DNA of 30,159 bases. It comes from CALKYB01 sp964510575 (GTDB lineage Bacteria > Bdellovibrionota_C > UBA2361 > SZUA-149 > CALKYB01). The stretch covers positions 1-30,159 of the forward strand of contig CAZECN010000031.1 in NCBI GenBank assembly GCA_964510575.1. Reading direction: 5' to 3'. A program made the translations under genes and the position numbers. Positions 7,767 to 16,552 of the stretch are shown here, piece after piece. The first letter of the stretch is position 1. The number at the start of each line of letters is the position of its first letter. The notes under the pieces are model-generated. The model was not told where the DNA came from and ran no database searches. It was given only the letters and a program-made list of their open reading frames with translations.

Positions 7767-8681
7767 TTGATCGAAAATATTTTACAACGCCTTGAAAATA
7801 TCGACCGAAGAATAATTTACTTGTTCGTCCTTTTTTCTGTTTCAATTCCTATTTACTATAAGCTGATTTTTACGCCAGCTCCTCTCCCTACCTCAGAGGC
7901 CTTTTACCAAACAGTTGAAAGAATGGCGGAGAAGAAAGACAAAATTGCGCTAATCTCATCGGACTGGGGCCCAAATACCAAGGCAGAAAATCAATCTCAA
8001 ATGGAAGTGGCAATTGAGCATTTAATGAGAACAGAAGTGCCATTTGTTATTACCAGCATGTACGCCTTATCAACTCCCTTTCTGGACTCAGTGCCACGAA
8101 AGATTGCTGATCGTCTAAATAAAGAAGGAACCCTAGATCGAAAAATTGAGTACGGAAAAGACTGGGTAAACGTAGGTTACAGAGTGGGCGGCTCCTTGAT
8201 GATCCAAACACTAGCTAAATCTAAAAATATCCGCGATTACTGGAGTGTTGACGCAACAGGAACACCACTGGAAGTACTTGAAGCGGTTAAAGACGTAAAA
8301 GACATTGAAGACATCGGACTTCTTCTTGAGTTCACCGGTCTCACTGGAGCTTTTGATGCCTGGGTTCAGTTCTTCACCGCTGACGGCTATACTCCTGACT
8401 TTGTTCACGGTTGCACTTCGATCACGATTCCCGAAGCTAGAACCTATGTTTCTAGTGGACAGCTGGATGGTCTTCATGAAGGTCTTGCAGGGGCCGCCCA
8501 CTACGAAAAGCTACTATCAGACAGCTACCCTACACGAGTGCCAGGAGATGGCTGGACAATGAATACCGGCTTGGCCTTTGCTCAGGTAATTATCATTTTC
8601 TTTATTTTTCTTGGCAATCTCGCCCCCCTCTATCGTTTCCTCGCTAGGACCATCAGCACTGAAAACGGAGGTATCTCCTAA
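7767..8681 (+). CDS. Bitopic membrane protein with large extracytoplasmic domain
   Basis: The 304-residue product begins with a TTG at 7767, chosen because GGAG lies 10 nt upstream and because the neighbours abut. A first membrane helix (about 18-35) and a last one (about 273-292) enclose about 235 residues. Basic residues lie outside both helices (ENIDRR before, YRFLARTIS after), so by the positive-inside rule the large domain faces the periplasm. The domain has alternating strand-helix character: KIALISSDWGPN, PFVITSMYALS and GLLLEFTGLTGAF could be strands of an alpha/beta fold. I recognise no active-site motif. It could be a sensory or substrate-receiving part of the complex. Its stop overlaps the next ATG by one base. 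Confidence 0.84.
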   Translation: MIENILQRLENIDRRIIYLFVLFSVSIPIYYKLIFTPAPLPTSEAFYQTVERMAEKKDKIALISSDWGPNTKAENQSQMEVAIEHLMRTEVPFVITSMYALSTPFLDSVPRKIADRLNKEGTLDRKIEYGKDWVNVGYRVGGSLMIQTLAKSKNIRDYWSVDATGTPLEVLEAVKDVKDIEDIGLLLEFTGLTGAFDAWVQFFTADGYTPDFVHGCTSITIPEARTYVSSGQLDGLHEGLAGAAHYEKLLSDSYPTRVPGDGWTMNTGLAFAQVIIIFFIFLGNLAPLYRFLARTISTENGGIS

Positions 8682-9382
8682 TGGCTGAAAACTTAGAATG
8701 GTGGACAATTTTTATTGGCGGTATTGCTACTCTGGCAATTTACTCATTCCTAATCAAAGAAAACGCTTTTTATAGATTCTTTGAACACCTCTTCATTGGA
8801 ATTGCCACGGCAATAACAACATCTATAGCTTTTAGAACTACTATTTGGCCAAAATTTATAAAACCAATGTTAGGTCATGATGTTGTAATTTTCCCGGATG
8901 GAACAATCGGTCCCGAGTATCAATATCAATCTTGGACTCTTTTCTACTTGTTTCCAATAGCTATTGGACTACTCTACTATTGCATACTTAGTAAAAAGCA
9001 TGCCTGGATGGCTCAAATTCCGATTGGCATTGCCTTAGGGCACGGTGCTGGCAATTATTTTAAAGCCTTTTTTAATCAATTGATGCCGCAACTCTACGAT
9101 TCATTTAAACCACTCCACGTAGCAGGTGAAGGAATCTCGTTAAACAATCTGATTTTCATAACTGTAATGCTTGGCTCCTTCTTCTATTTCTTTTTCACTT
9201 TCAAAAGAAGGAAAGGAGGCGCAGTCGAGAGATTTTCCTCAATGGGTCGTTGGATGATGATGGGCTGTTTTGGAGCATTCTTTGGCTCAACTATTATGGC
9301 CAGGATGGCCTTGCTTGTCGAGAGAGTCCAATTCTTTATTGATAAATGGTTCCCTAACGTTTTACCTGGATTGCTATCTTGA
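8681..9382 (+). CDS. Polytopic membrane protein of the DUF6754/MutL-like operon
   Basis: This 233-residue protein is mostly hydrophobic, with about six membrane helices (near 7-24, 36-56, 82-101, 107-125, 154-171, 185-210). Notable polar points inside or next to the helices are GHGAGNYFKAF around residues 120-130 and the RRKGG loop before the last helices. No transporter family signature is visible. The ATG overlaps the previous stop by one base and its own TGA overlaps the TTG of the ATPase gene (TTGA), which makes coupled translation with the ATPase likely. It is a candidate for the membrane anchor of that ATPase (inference). Confidence 0.85.
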   Translation: MAENLEWWTIFIGGIATLAIYSFLIKENAFYRFFEHLFIGIATAITTSIAFRTTIWPKFIKPMLGHDVVIFPDGTIGPEYQYQSWTLFYLFPIAIGLLYYCILSKKHAWMAQIPIGIALGHGAGNYFKAFFNQLMPQLYDSFKPLHVAGEGISLNNLIFITVMLGSFFYFFFTFKRRKGGAVERFSSMGRWMMMGCFGAFFGSTIMARMALLVERVQFFIDKWFPNVLPGLLS

Positions 9383-11232
9383 GCACTAAAACTAAAAAAG
9401 AGCTCTCCTTCAATAAAGACGACTTAAGAGTTGTGCTTGCCACTGACTGTGGTTCTACAACAACAAAGGCCATTCTTTTCGAAAAAACTGACTCTGGATG
9501 GCGACAAACTTGTCGAGGAGAAGCGCCAACAACGGTAGAAAAACCTGTCCAAGATGTAACCATCGGTGCCAGAAATGCGTTTCAGGAAGTTCAGGAACTT
9601 TCTGGAAGAAAGATTCTTGCGGACAATTACGTAGAAGGTTCCTCCCCTTTCCACTTTAGAACCAAGGAAGATCCAGCCAATGGGATAGACCTTTACGTAT
9701 CCACGAGCTCCGCTGGTGGCGGCCTTCAGATGGTAGTTGCTGGAGTGGTTAGCGCGATGAGCACTGAGAGTGCTGAAAGAGCAGCTCTTGGAGCTGGAGC
9801 TATTGTCATGGATGCGATTAGTATCGATGATGGCAGGCAGCCATACGAACGAGTGCAAAAAATTCGACATCTTAGACCAGACATTGTTCTTATTGCTGGA
9901 GGAACCGACGGTGGAACCATTAGCCATCCACTGGAACTAGCAGAAACAGTGCTTCAAGCTGACCCTAGGCCAAGGTTCGGAGAAACTCTCCGATTGCCCG
10001 TTATTTTCGCAGCAAATAAAGACGCTAGAGCCCAAGCCGAAGATATCCTCGAAGAAAAATTTTCTTTTGAAGCTGTAGATAATCTACGCCCAACATTAGA
10101 GGAAGAAAATCTAGCGCCAGCAAGAGATGCAATTCACGAAATGTTTCTCGAACATGTGATGAGTCACGCCCCTGGCTATGACAAGCTAATCAAATGGTCT
10201 CCTGTGCCAATCATTCCTACCCCGGCAGCCGTAGGGGATATGGTACAAGCTGCGGCAAAGCGAGACGATATTTCAATTCTTTCAGTTGATATCGGAGGGG
10301 CTACAACAGATGTATTTTCGGTCTTCAAGGACGTCGAGGGAACACAGGTATTCAACCGAACTGTTAGCGCGAACCTAGGAATGAGCTATTCCGTAGCCAA
10401 CGTACTGCTCGAAGCAGGGATTGAAAACATTCGCCGCTGGTTGCCTTTTGAAATTAGTAGTGATGATGTGCAGGACCGTGCTCGAAATAAAATGATTCGA
10501 CCAACTAGCATTCCTCAAACCATCGAAGACCTTTTACTCGAGCAAGCAATTTGTAGAGAAGCCCTAAGACTAGGATTTATCCATCATAAAAGATTAGCTG
10601 TAGGGCTTAGTGGAAAAAAACAAAAGAAATCTTTAAAGGGCTTTCTTAAAGCCTCTGACGATTCCTCACTGGTAGACCTTAAGGCGCTAGATCTAATCAT
10701 TGGCTCAGGAGGCGTTCTTTCTCATGCTCCTGATAGAAAAAGCACCGCATTTATGATGCTCGACGCTTATCAACCTGAAGCAATAACAGAGCTTGCCGTA
10801 GACTCGATTTTCATGATGCCTCACCTTGGAGTTCTATCAACGGTTAATCCAGAAGCAGCCACTGAAGTTTTTATGAAAGACTGCTTAATTCGTCTCGGCA
10901 CAGCGATCACTCCAATTGGTCGCTGGAAAGAACACGATGACATTTTGAAAGTTGAGTCCAAAACTTTCCCTGAGTTTATCCTTAGAGCCGGCGAGCTTAG
11001 AAGAATGGAATTAGAGGAAGGAAAAACTGCAAGCCTAACCCTAACTCCCTTGAAAAGATCGGTAGACATTGGAGCGGGAGACGGGAAAGCTACTAGCTGT
11101 GTAATAAAAGGTGGTAGTGCAGGAGTAATATTTGACGGTAGAGGGCGACCCTTAAGCATAGTCGATAATCAGGCTGAACGGGTTCAACTCCAGAAAAATT
11201 GGTTCAAAACTTTTGGCTTGAGGATAAAATAA
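9379..11232 (+). CDS. GlmL/MutL-like ASKHA ATPase
   Basis: The 617-residue protein resembles the GlmL/MutL family (PF13941), known in glutamate mutase loci as a chaperone-like ATPase of the actin/hexokinase/Hsp70 superfamily. Phosphate-1 motif DCGSTTTK is at residues 23-30, phosphate-2 DIGGATTD begins at D304, and an adenosine-type motif GSGG is near 442. Between them lies GAGAIVMDAI and IVLIAGGTDGGTISHP, also typical. No glutamate mutase MutS/MutE or other B12-dependent gene is present in the window; instead the gene is embedded among membrane proteins. It starts with TTG overlapping the preceding TGA, and its TAA overlaps the next ATG by one base. I infer that ATP-driven conformational change is coupled to the neighbouring membrane proteins, not to a mutase. 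Confidence 0.88.
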   Translation: MSTKTKKELSFNKDDLRVVLATDCGSTTTKAILFEKTDSGWRQTCRGEAPTTVEKPVQDVTIGARNAFQEVQELSGRKILADNYVEGSSPFHFRTKEDPANGIDLYVSTSSAGGGLQMVVAGVVSAMSTESAERAALGAGAIVMDAISIDDGRQPYERVQKIRHLRPDIVLIAGGTDGGTISHPLELAETVLQADPRPRFGETLRLPVIFAANKDARAQAEDILEEKFSFEAVDNLRPTLEEENLAPARDAIHEMFLEHVMSHAPGYDKLIKWSPVPIIPTPAAVGDMVQAAAKRDDISILSVDIGGATTDVFSVFKDVEGTQVFNRTVSANLGMSYSVANVLLEAGIENIRRWLPFEISSDDVQDRARNKMIRPTSIPQTIEDLLLEQAICREALRLGFIHHKRLAVGLSGKKQKKSLKGFLKASDDSSLVDLKALDLIIGSGGVLSHAPDRKSTAFMMLDAYQPEAITELAVDSIFMMPHLGVLSTVNPEAATEVFMKDCLIRLGTAITPIGRWKEHDDILKVESKTFPEFILRAGELRRMELEEGKTASLTLTPLKRSVDIGAGDGKATSCVIKGGSAGVIFDGRGRPLSIVDNQAERVQLQKNWFKTFGLRIK

Positions 11233-12359
11233 TGGCCAGAGGCTATACTCCTGGACTACAAGTTTCTTCTGGTGTAGTTATTCGACGCACCCGCGAATTG
11301 CCACTTGAAGGCAAACATGAAGTGACAGTTGGCAAGCAAGTCGAAGCTACTGACACAGTACTATCAGCCTCTCTACCTGGAGAAGTAGAAATTATAAGGG
11401 TAGCCGATAGACTAGGTTTAGAACCTCTAGATATTGAAAACAAAGTTACAGTTAAAAGTGGTGATAGTTTGAAAAAAGGAGCCTTGGTCTGCGAGGTTGT
11501 TTCCTTCTTCGGCCTCTTCACTTCTCAACTACACTCTCCTCTAGAAGGAACTGTAGAGTTTTTCACTCAAGCAAATGGTCACTTAGGTATCAGACGACCA
11601 CCAGTACCTCTTAGCGTTAATGCCTATATATCAGGTGAAGTTGTCGATGTAGAAGAAGGCCGAAGAGTTACCATCGAAAGCACCTGCACGTTTATTCAAG
11701 GAATCTTCGGTGTAGGTGGAGAGCAACAAGGAGTGGTAAAGGTTCTTGAAGTAGCTCCTGAAGAAGAAGTCCAAATAGGTAATCTGGAAGATTTGGGAGA
11801 TTTAGAAGGAAAGATCTTAGTTGGAGGCAGTAGTTTTACATTAGAAGCGCTTAACTATGCCGGAGAAAATGGGGCCAACGGTATAGTAATGGGTTCAATT
11901 GACGCAGAAACTCTTCGAGAGTACGTAGGCTTTGAGATCGGAGTCTCAATCACCGGAGATGAAGATGTACCTGCAACGCTCATTGTGACTGAGGGCTTTG
12001 GCAACTTGCCTATTTCAGATCGAGTAGTTCAGTTAGCAAAAAAATGTGAAGGCTTACCTGCCTCTCTTACAGGGGCAACGCAGGTAAGAGCAGGTGCCAT
12101 GCGGCCAGAACTCATTGTTCCAGGCGATCACTCCTCAGGACACTATGACTTTTCTCCGGTAACCTCTGGTGAGTTAAAGGTCTCATCCCGAGTTAGAATT
12201 ATTCGAGTACCTTGGTTTGGACAACTTGCGACTGTTGAAGAGCTCCCCTCTCAACCAGAAGAAATAGAAAGTGGCGCAGTTGTTCGAGTACTAAGAGCCA
12301 GACTAGACCAAGATAGCTCTTTGGTCACAGTCCCTCGAGCAAATGTGGAACTAGTCTAA
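11232..12359 (+). CDS. Sandwich-barrel/KOW-motif protein, partner of the MutL-like ATPase
   Basis: The 375-residue protein starts at ATG 11232, which overlaps the ATPase stop (TAATG) and follows GAGG; an upstream TTG at 11199 is less likely. Residues about 35-155 are short beta strands with glycine turns (VKSGDSLKKGALVCE, HSPLEGTVEFF, ISGEVVDVEEG) resembling a barrel-sandwich hybrid fold as in biotinyl/lipoyl domains or RNA polymerase insert modules. A middle alpha/beta part carries KILVGGSSFTLEALNYA and NGIVMG. The last 70 residues look like a KOW/SH3-type domain: SRVRIIRVPWFGQLATVEEL then VPRANVELV. No Lys for biotinylation in an MKM context is seen. It ends the seven-gene operon and is probably a cytoplasmic adaptor or cap on the complex. 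Confidence 0.84.
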   Translation: MARGYTPGLQVSSGVVIRRTRELPLEGKHEVTVGKQVEATDTVLSASLPGEVEIIRVADRLGLEPLDIENKVTVKSGDSLKKGALVCEVVSFFGLFTSQLHSPLEGTVEFFTQANGHLGIRRPPVPLSVNAYISGEVVDVEEGRRVTIESTCTFIQGIFGVGGEQQGVVKVLEVAPEEEVQIGNLEDLGDLEGKILVGGSSFTLEALNYAGENGANGIVMGSIDAETLREYVGFEIGVSITGDEDVPATLIVTEGFGNLPISDRVVQLAKKCEGLPASLTGATQVRAGAMRPELIVPGDHSSGHYDFSPVTSGELKVSSRVRIIRVPWFGQLATVEELPSQPEEIESGAVVRVLRARLDQDSSLVTVPRANVELV

Positions 12360-12673
12360 AACTTGCTAGGCCCAAAACCAGTTTCCATCAAATATCGATG
12401 GGCGTGAACCAATTTAGTTAACTATTTCGCCAACTTGTCTTCAAATCATTTAGCAAAGTGTCTTTATCCTAGTAATATCACCTAAAGATATTCCATAGCC
12501 TGCCGACTTTCTAATAGCATCTTTTAGAAGGTTGAAGGCCTCTTCAAGAATACCAACAACAACCATGTTCCTAAGGCGAAATCGGCAATATTTCTCAGCC
12601 GATAGATTTTGGCGTTCTATCAACAAAGATAGTGCGCTTGGTGTTGATTGAATAAAACTTGTAAGGAATCCAA
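12360..12673. other. 314-nt intergenic region with a possible small antisense reading frame
   Basis: No gene of normal size lies here. On the minus strand a frame runs from TTG at 12626 to TAA at 12450 (58 codons), with an internal ATG at 12566 (38 codons). The predicted peptide is helical in character, with segments such as NMVVVGILEEAFNLLKDAIR. There is no convincing ribosome-binding site, so it may be a remnant or chance. The right end is the leader of the secreted repeat protein and includes TAAGGA 6 nt before its ATG. I see no clear operon terminator after 12359. Confidence 0.35.
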
Positions 12674-13660
12674 ATGAAAAGATCTATTTCACTTTTAATG
12701 GTCATACTACTGTGCAGCCCTCTGGCATGGGCCACTGGCGCAGAAGACGACGACTTTGATAACGACAGTCAGGATGACTACGCCGTTTTTAGACCATCTG
12801 AAGGAAATTGGTACATCAACTCATCATCTCGGGAAGAAACTTTAGTCTACCAACTAGGATTACCAGGCGATATTCCTGTTCACGGGAACTACGATAACTC
12901 CTCTAGAGTGGCGCTCGCTGTCTATCGCCCATCAAATGGTTTTTGGTTTTACCATGACATTCGTAGCAACCTAGATCTAGGATCTTTAGATTCTCAACAG
13001 TGGGGGGGATTTCCTCAGGACATCCCAGTACCTTGTGATTTCAGTGGAGATGGAAGAATGGATCTTACCATCTATCGTGATGGAAACTGGTTCGTAAGAG
13101 AATCACCGCGATACGAAGACAACGATGTTCAAACCTATGCCTGGGGAGCTCCGGGAGATATCCCAATTCCTTTTGATGTGGACGATGACAGAGCTTGCGA
13201 CTTGGTAACTTTTAGAGATGGAAACTGGTTCATCCGGCTCTCTTCGAGAAATTTCCTTGAAGGTGGTGTAATCTCTCACGGTCAAGCTGGAGATATTCCC
13301 TTCCCTGGAAAATACGACGACGATAATGTAACTGACTTTGCAGTATTCAGAAGAGCAATTCCACCCGTTCTTGGCTCACTGGGAGAAGTACTAGTTCCTG
13401 GAGTCCCTGCTCAATTCATCATTAGGGAATCCAAAACACAGGGCCTAACCACTATTTCATTCCCTTGGGGAGAGTTTGGTGACGTTCCAATGCAGAAAGA
13501 TATTGATGATGATGGAAGAACTGACATAGTTGTCTGGAGACCATCAGATGGCACTTGGTACACCCTTCTTTCTTCAACTGACTACAGCACAGTAGAAGTA
13601 GAGCAGTTCGGTCTTATCGGAGATATTCCTTTAGGAGACAGAGCTGGGATTCGTAACTAA
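12674..13660 (+). CDS. Secreted FG-GAP/VCBS-like repeat protein
   Basis: The 328-residue protein starts with a Sec signal peptide (KRS, a hydrophobic core, cleavage likely after LAWATG/A near residue 20-22). The rest is about six repeats of 45-50 residues. Each has a GDIP turn, an acidic metal-binding-like loop (DFSGDGRMD, DVDDDRACD, DIDDDGRTD) and a VxRPSxGxWY strand, the arrangement of FG-GAP/VCBS beta-propeller blades. Such proteins are usually extracellular or at the surface, bind calcium and mediate adhesion or carbohydrate contact; the ligand here is unknown. The first loop is very acidic (EDDDFDNDSQDD). It converges on a larger protein with the same repeats and shares a terminator with it. 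Confidence 0.87.
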   Translation: MKRSISLLMVILLCSPLAWATGAEDDDFDNDSQDDYAVFRPSEGNWYINSSSREETLVYQLGLPGDIPVHGNYDNSSRVALAVYRPSNGFWFYHDIRSNLDLGSLDSQQWGGFPQDIPVPCDFSGDGRMDLTIYRDGNWFVRESPRYEDNDVQTYAWGAPGDIPIPFDVDDDRACDLVTFRDGNWFIRLSSRNFLEGGVISHGQAGDIPFPGKYDDDNVTDFAVFRRAIPPVLGSLGEVLVPGVPAQFIIRESKTQGLTTISFPWGEFGDVPMQKDIDDDGRTDIVVWRPSDGTWYTLLSSTDYSTVEVEQFGLIGDIPLGDRAGIRN

Positions 13661-13682
13661 TGATGTAGCAAGTTCAAGTAAA

Positions 13683-13711
13683 CAAAAAAGGCGCCTTAGG
13701 CGCCTTTTTTG
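13683..13711. terminator. Bidirectional intrinsic terminator
   Basis: A 13-bp perfect stem made of an A-tract plus GGCGCC, a TTA loop, then GGCGCC plus a T-tract. It lies 22 nt after the stop of the plus-strand repeat protein and 18 nt beyond the stop of the minus-strand repeat protein. Its symmetry lets it end both convergent transcripts. Confidence 0.93.
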
Positions 13712-13729
13712 TTTTGAAATAATAAAATT

Positions 13730-16435
13730 CTAATTCAAAATTGAACCTGGATAAAGATGCTCTACCACAGAACGAATGTCTGAACTCATCGGGATATCTC
13801 CCGGAAGTCCCCATTGAGTTCTAAGCACTGAAGGAACAGCTCCGGTCAAAATATTGTTTTCAGATGTATACCAGGCACCGATATCAACTCCGGGAAGAAA
13901 CTCCCTCCAAACAGTAAAGTCGGTAATTCCATCTCCATTTCCATCTTGAGCAATTGGAACATCAACCCCAAGACCAAACTGCCGAACTCCAAATCCCAGT
14001 CCGCAGTTGAACTCAGAGCCTGAGTAACAGCTCCACCAGTTTCCTGTTGCTGGTCTCCAAACGCTCAAGTCAGATCGACCATCTCCATCAAAATCTCCTA
14101 CTATTGGATGATCTCCCGGCAAGCCCCACTGTGCTACCAAGGCTTCCCCCGGTATTGGGCTTCTTCCTCTCGATGATAAAAGAACAAACCAAGTGCCACT
14201 TGATGGCCTAAATACACCTGGATCATCAATGCCATCTCCATCAAAGTCTCCCGCTACAGGCAAGTCTCCTGGCAAGCCCCACTGAAAAATATCAATGCCG
14301 GTTAAGTCAGAGTTCACTACGAACCAGGTGCCACTTGATGGACGCCAGACAATTCGGTCATCAAGTCCATCTCCTGTTAGATCTGCTGCCAGAGGATAAT
14401 CTCCTGGTAGCCCCCACTGCATAACTCCTGGTTGTAAACAATTCCAACCTTGGGAGGAGAAGCAATGGAACCAAGTTCCAGAAGAGGGCCTCCAAACTGT
14501 AAAGTCGAAAAGGCTATCACCATCATAATCACCCAAAATTGGTTGGTCTCCTGGAAGACCCCACTGCCTTACCAGTGGCTCAGCTGAAGCTGTAGGCCGA
14601 ACAAACCAAGTTCCGCTGGCCTCTCTCCAGACCACTAGATCCTGTTGCTGGTCTCCATCGAAATCTATATTACTTGCTGGAGCACCACCACATGAACCAT
14701 CTGCCGAAAATAATTCAAAGTCCCGTACCCCAGTCAGCAAAGGATTCCCGATTCTGGAACCTCCGCTAATCGAATACCTCTCCAGGTTCAATCCACTTGA
14801 TGGTCCAAGAGCTACAGTCACAAGAAGAGTGTTTCCATCCACTGTCAGTGGGCCTGTTAGGCCAGGAAAAGTGGAGATATTTGCGCCTGGCCCAGTTACC
14901 GTTGTGTTAGGAAAAGTGATAAGCTGTGTAACACTCCCTGAATCAAAGGAAGAGGTGAAAACCCCACTTAGGTTAACACCGGAAACCTCCTCAGAACGAA
15001 CTGTCTCCGACCAGTAAATCTGGCTACCGTTCTCACTAAAATCAAAGCCAGTTATCCGATTAGGACTCGATATAACAATTTCAAAGGGAGAGTCTTCACT
15101 CAAAGACTTTCTTCTAATAGAACCATCACCAGCTGACCAGTAAAGGAAGCCTCCTTCAACCTGCATCTCTGTGATATCATTCCCACTTGAAGGCATGTCC
15201 ACAAAGAGGACTCGAATACCGTCCACAATCTCATCAATCCGACCCAAACCAATGTCAGCAATGAATATTCTACCCTCAAATATAACTACTCCACTAAAAT
15301 CATTCGAGCCCGATATTAATTCAATAGAGCCATCAGCCGCTCTCCTAAACTGACGATCGCCTTCATCCAGGAATCTACCAGGAGATGAGAAAACTACTTC
15401 ACCCTCAGAACCAACAGCAAATTCCGACTCTATAAACCCATAATTATGCAAAATAATATCAGAGGAAAAATCATTGAAGCCAACCCCTATTCCGTCCGGT
15501 GAAGATAGAAAAAGAAATCTGGTATCTCCAGCATTTTCCAGAGGCAAGATCTCTCTTGCTTCAATAGCGAGCAATCGTCTCGAAAAAGAAAAAAGCCCAT
15601 CAGCCCCTGGCAGGTATTCAGAAACATATTCGTTTGTGAAGGGATCATCAAAAAAATAAGAAATTAAAAGACGCTGATTAGATGAATCAAAAGCGAAGGC
15701 AGTAATCGATTCACCTTCTTGGAAATCAAAATCAGCTACAACTGCCAGACCAGTCCCATCGTAACTAACCCTCTCTACTCCCCCATTTCTAGTGAAATAA
15801 ACTTCTTGGGCTAATGGATCTATATCAGCAAGAGCAAAAAACGGTCCCGCTTCAGCCAAAATATTTTGAACATTAGTACCATCAATCTCTGATACGAAAA
15901 TACCAGCGTCCATTTGAGACCATATCAGCTTCTGGTTTTGAGCATCTACTTGAAGATTATCAATAACCGAAGCGAGTCCAGCACCCTGGTAAACTACGTC
16001 CACCTCTCCGGTTGCAATGTTTCCTCGAGAAATTGAGGTTAAACCAAAATTGGTCCAGAACAACTCATTTCCAGACTCATTAACGGCCAAGTCTCTTATT
16101 CCACCAACTACATCTATAGAAAGTGCAGCATCCGAAATCTCATCCTCTGTAAACCCACCAGCAAGAAATCTCTCAAGACTAGCACTGAAAATCTGGCTAC
16201 CTTCTACCCAATATACTGTGGAGGTCTGCGCCCCATAGGCAAGACTTCTATGGGTTCTGTCCTGAATCAGAGCCTCTGGGTTGCTGCCATCCAGATCCAC
16301 CCTGAATATCCCGCTATCAATCTCAGGGAAAAAGCTAGTGGAGTTGGAAGAATAGTAAATTTGGCATTGAGCTAAAGCTGACTCAGCGCTCAAGAAAAGA
16401 AACAAAAATAGAACACACAGTCGAGAAAAATACAT
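13730..16435 (-). CDS. Large secreted protein: YWTD-like propeller plus FG-GAP/VCBS-like repeats
   Basis: The 901-residue protein has a signal peptide ending in ALAQ (residue about 23). The N-terminal part (about 25-330) contains repeats of the type ELFWTNFGLTSISRGNI and KLIWSQMDAGIFVSEIDGTN, which resemble LDL-receptor class B/YWTD beta-propeller blades. A further strand-rich region follows to about 585. The last 300 residues carry six repeats: QWGLPGDxPxxGD, a DFDGDGxxD loop and VWRPSSGTWF. The nearly identical RPSSGTWF copies in adjacent repeats suggest recent internal duplication. It is probably extracellular or outer-surface, acting in adhesion or binding; no catalytic motif is visible and no sorting tag is recognised. 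A GAGG lies just before the ATG. It is a likely relative of the smaller convergent gene through the shared repeat module. Confidence 0.87.
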   Translation of the reverse strand: MYFSRLCVLFLFLFLSAESALAQCQIYYSSNSTSFFPEIDSGIFRVDLDGSNPEALIQDRTHRSLAYGAQTSTVYWVEGSQIFSASLERFLAGGFTEDEISDAALSIDVVGGIRDLAVNESGNELFWTNFGLTSISRGNIATGEVDVVYQGAGLASVIDNLQVDAQNQKLIWSQMDAGIFVSEIDGTNVQNILAEAGPFFALADIDPLAQEVYFTRNGGVERVSYDGTGLAVVADFDFQEGESITAFAFDSSNQRLLISYFFDDPFTNEYVSEYLPGADGLFSFSRRLLAIEAREILPLENAGDTRFLFLSSPDGIGVGFNDFSSDIILHNYGFIESEFAVGSEGEVVFSSPGRFLDEGDRQFRRAADGSIELISGSNDFSGVVIFEGRIFIADIGLGRIDEIVDGIRVLFVDMPSSGNDITEMQVEGGFLYWSAGDGSIRRKSLSEDSPFEIVISSPNRITGFDFSENGSQIYWSETVRSEEVSGVNLSGVFTSSFDSGSVTQLITFPNTTVTGPGANISTFPGLTGPLTVDGNTLLVTVALGPSSGLNLERYSISGGSRIGNPLLTGVRDFELFSADGSCGGAPASNIDFDGDQQQDLVVWREASGTWFVRPTASAEPLVRQWGLPGDQPILGDYDGDSLFDFTVWRPSSGTWFHCFSSQGWNCLQPGVMQWGLPGDYPLAADLTGDGLDDRIVWRPSSGTWFVVNSDLTGIDIFQWGLPGDLPVAGDFDGDGIDDPGVFRPSSGTWFVLLSSRGRSPIPGEALVAQWGLPGDHPIVGDFDGDGRSDLSVWRPATGNWWSCYSGSEFNCGLGFGVRQFGLGVDVPIAQDGNGDGITDFTVWREFLPGVDIGAWYTSENNILTGAVPSVLRTQWGLPGDIPMSSDIRSVVEHLYPGSILN

Positions 16436-16552
16436 AAAGCCCTCAGGTGAATTTGTTTAATTCAGAATATAAACAATACAAAGAATTCACCCTAAAAGCT
16501 ATCGAAAGAGCTTAAGAACCTCCAAATGACTGCTCAGGAGAGAAAGTAGATT

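Noticed and set aside
8211..8562. Overlapping open frames on both strands inside the 304-residue membrane protein gene
   Set aside because: They are shadows of the main frame, which fits the operon junctions and membrane topology.
9424..9927. Minus-strand open frame of 167 codons inside the ATPase gene
   Set aside because: It is antisense to a gene with clear ASKHA motifs and its translation is Ser/Arg-rich without any domain.
11199..11231. Upstream TTG start for the sandwich-barrel/KOW protein
   Set aside because: It would overlap the ATPase gene by 34 nt, while the ATG at 11232 gives the one-base overlap seen at other junctions of the operon and follows GAGG.
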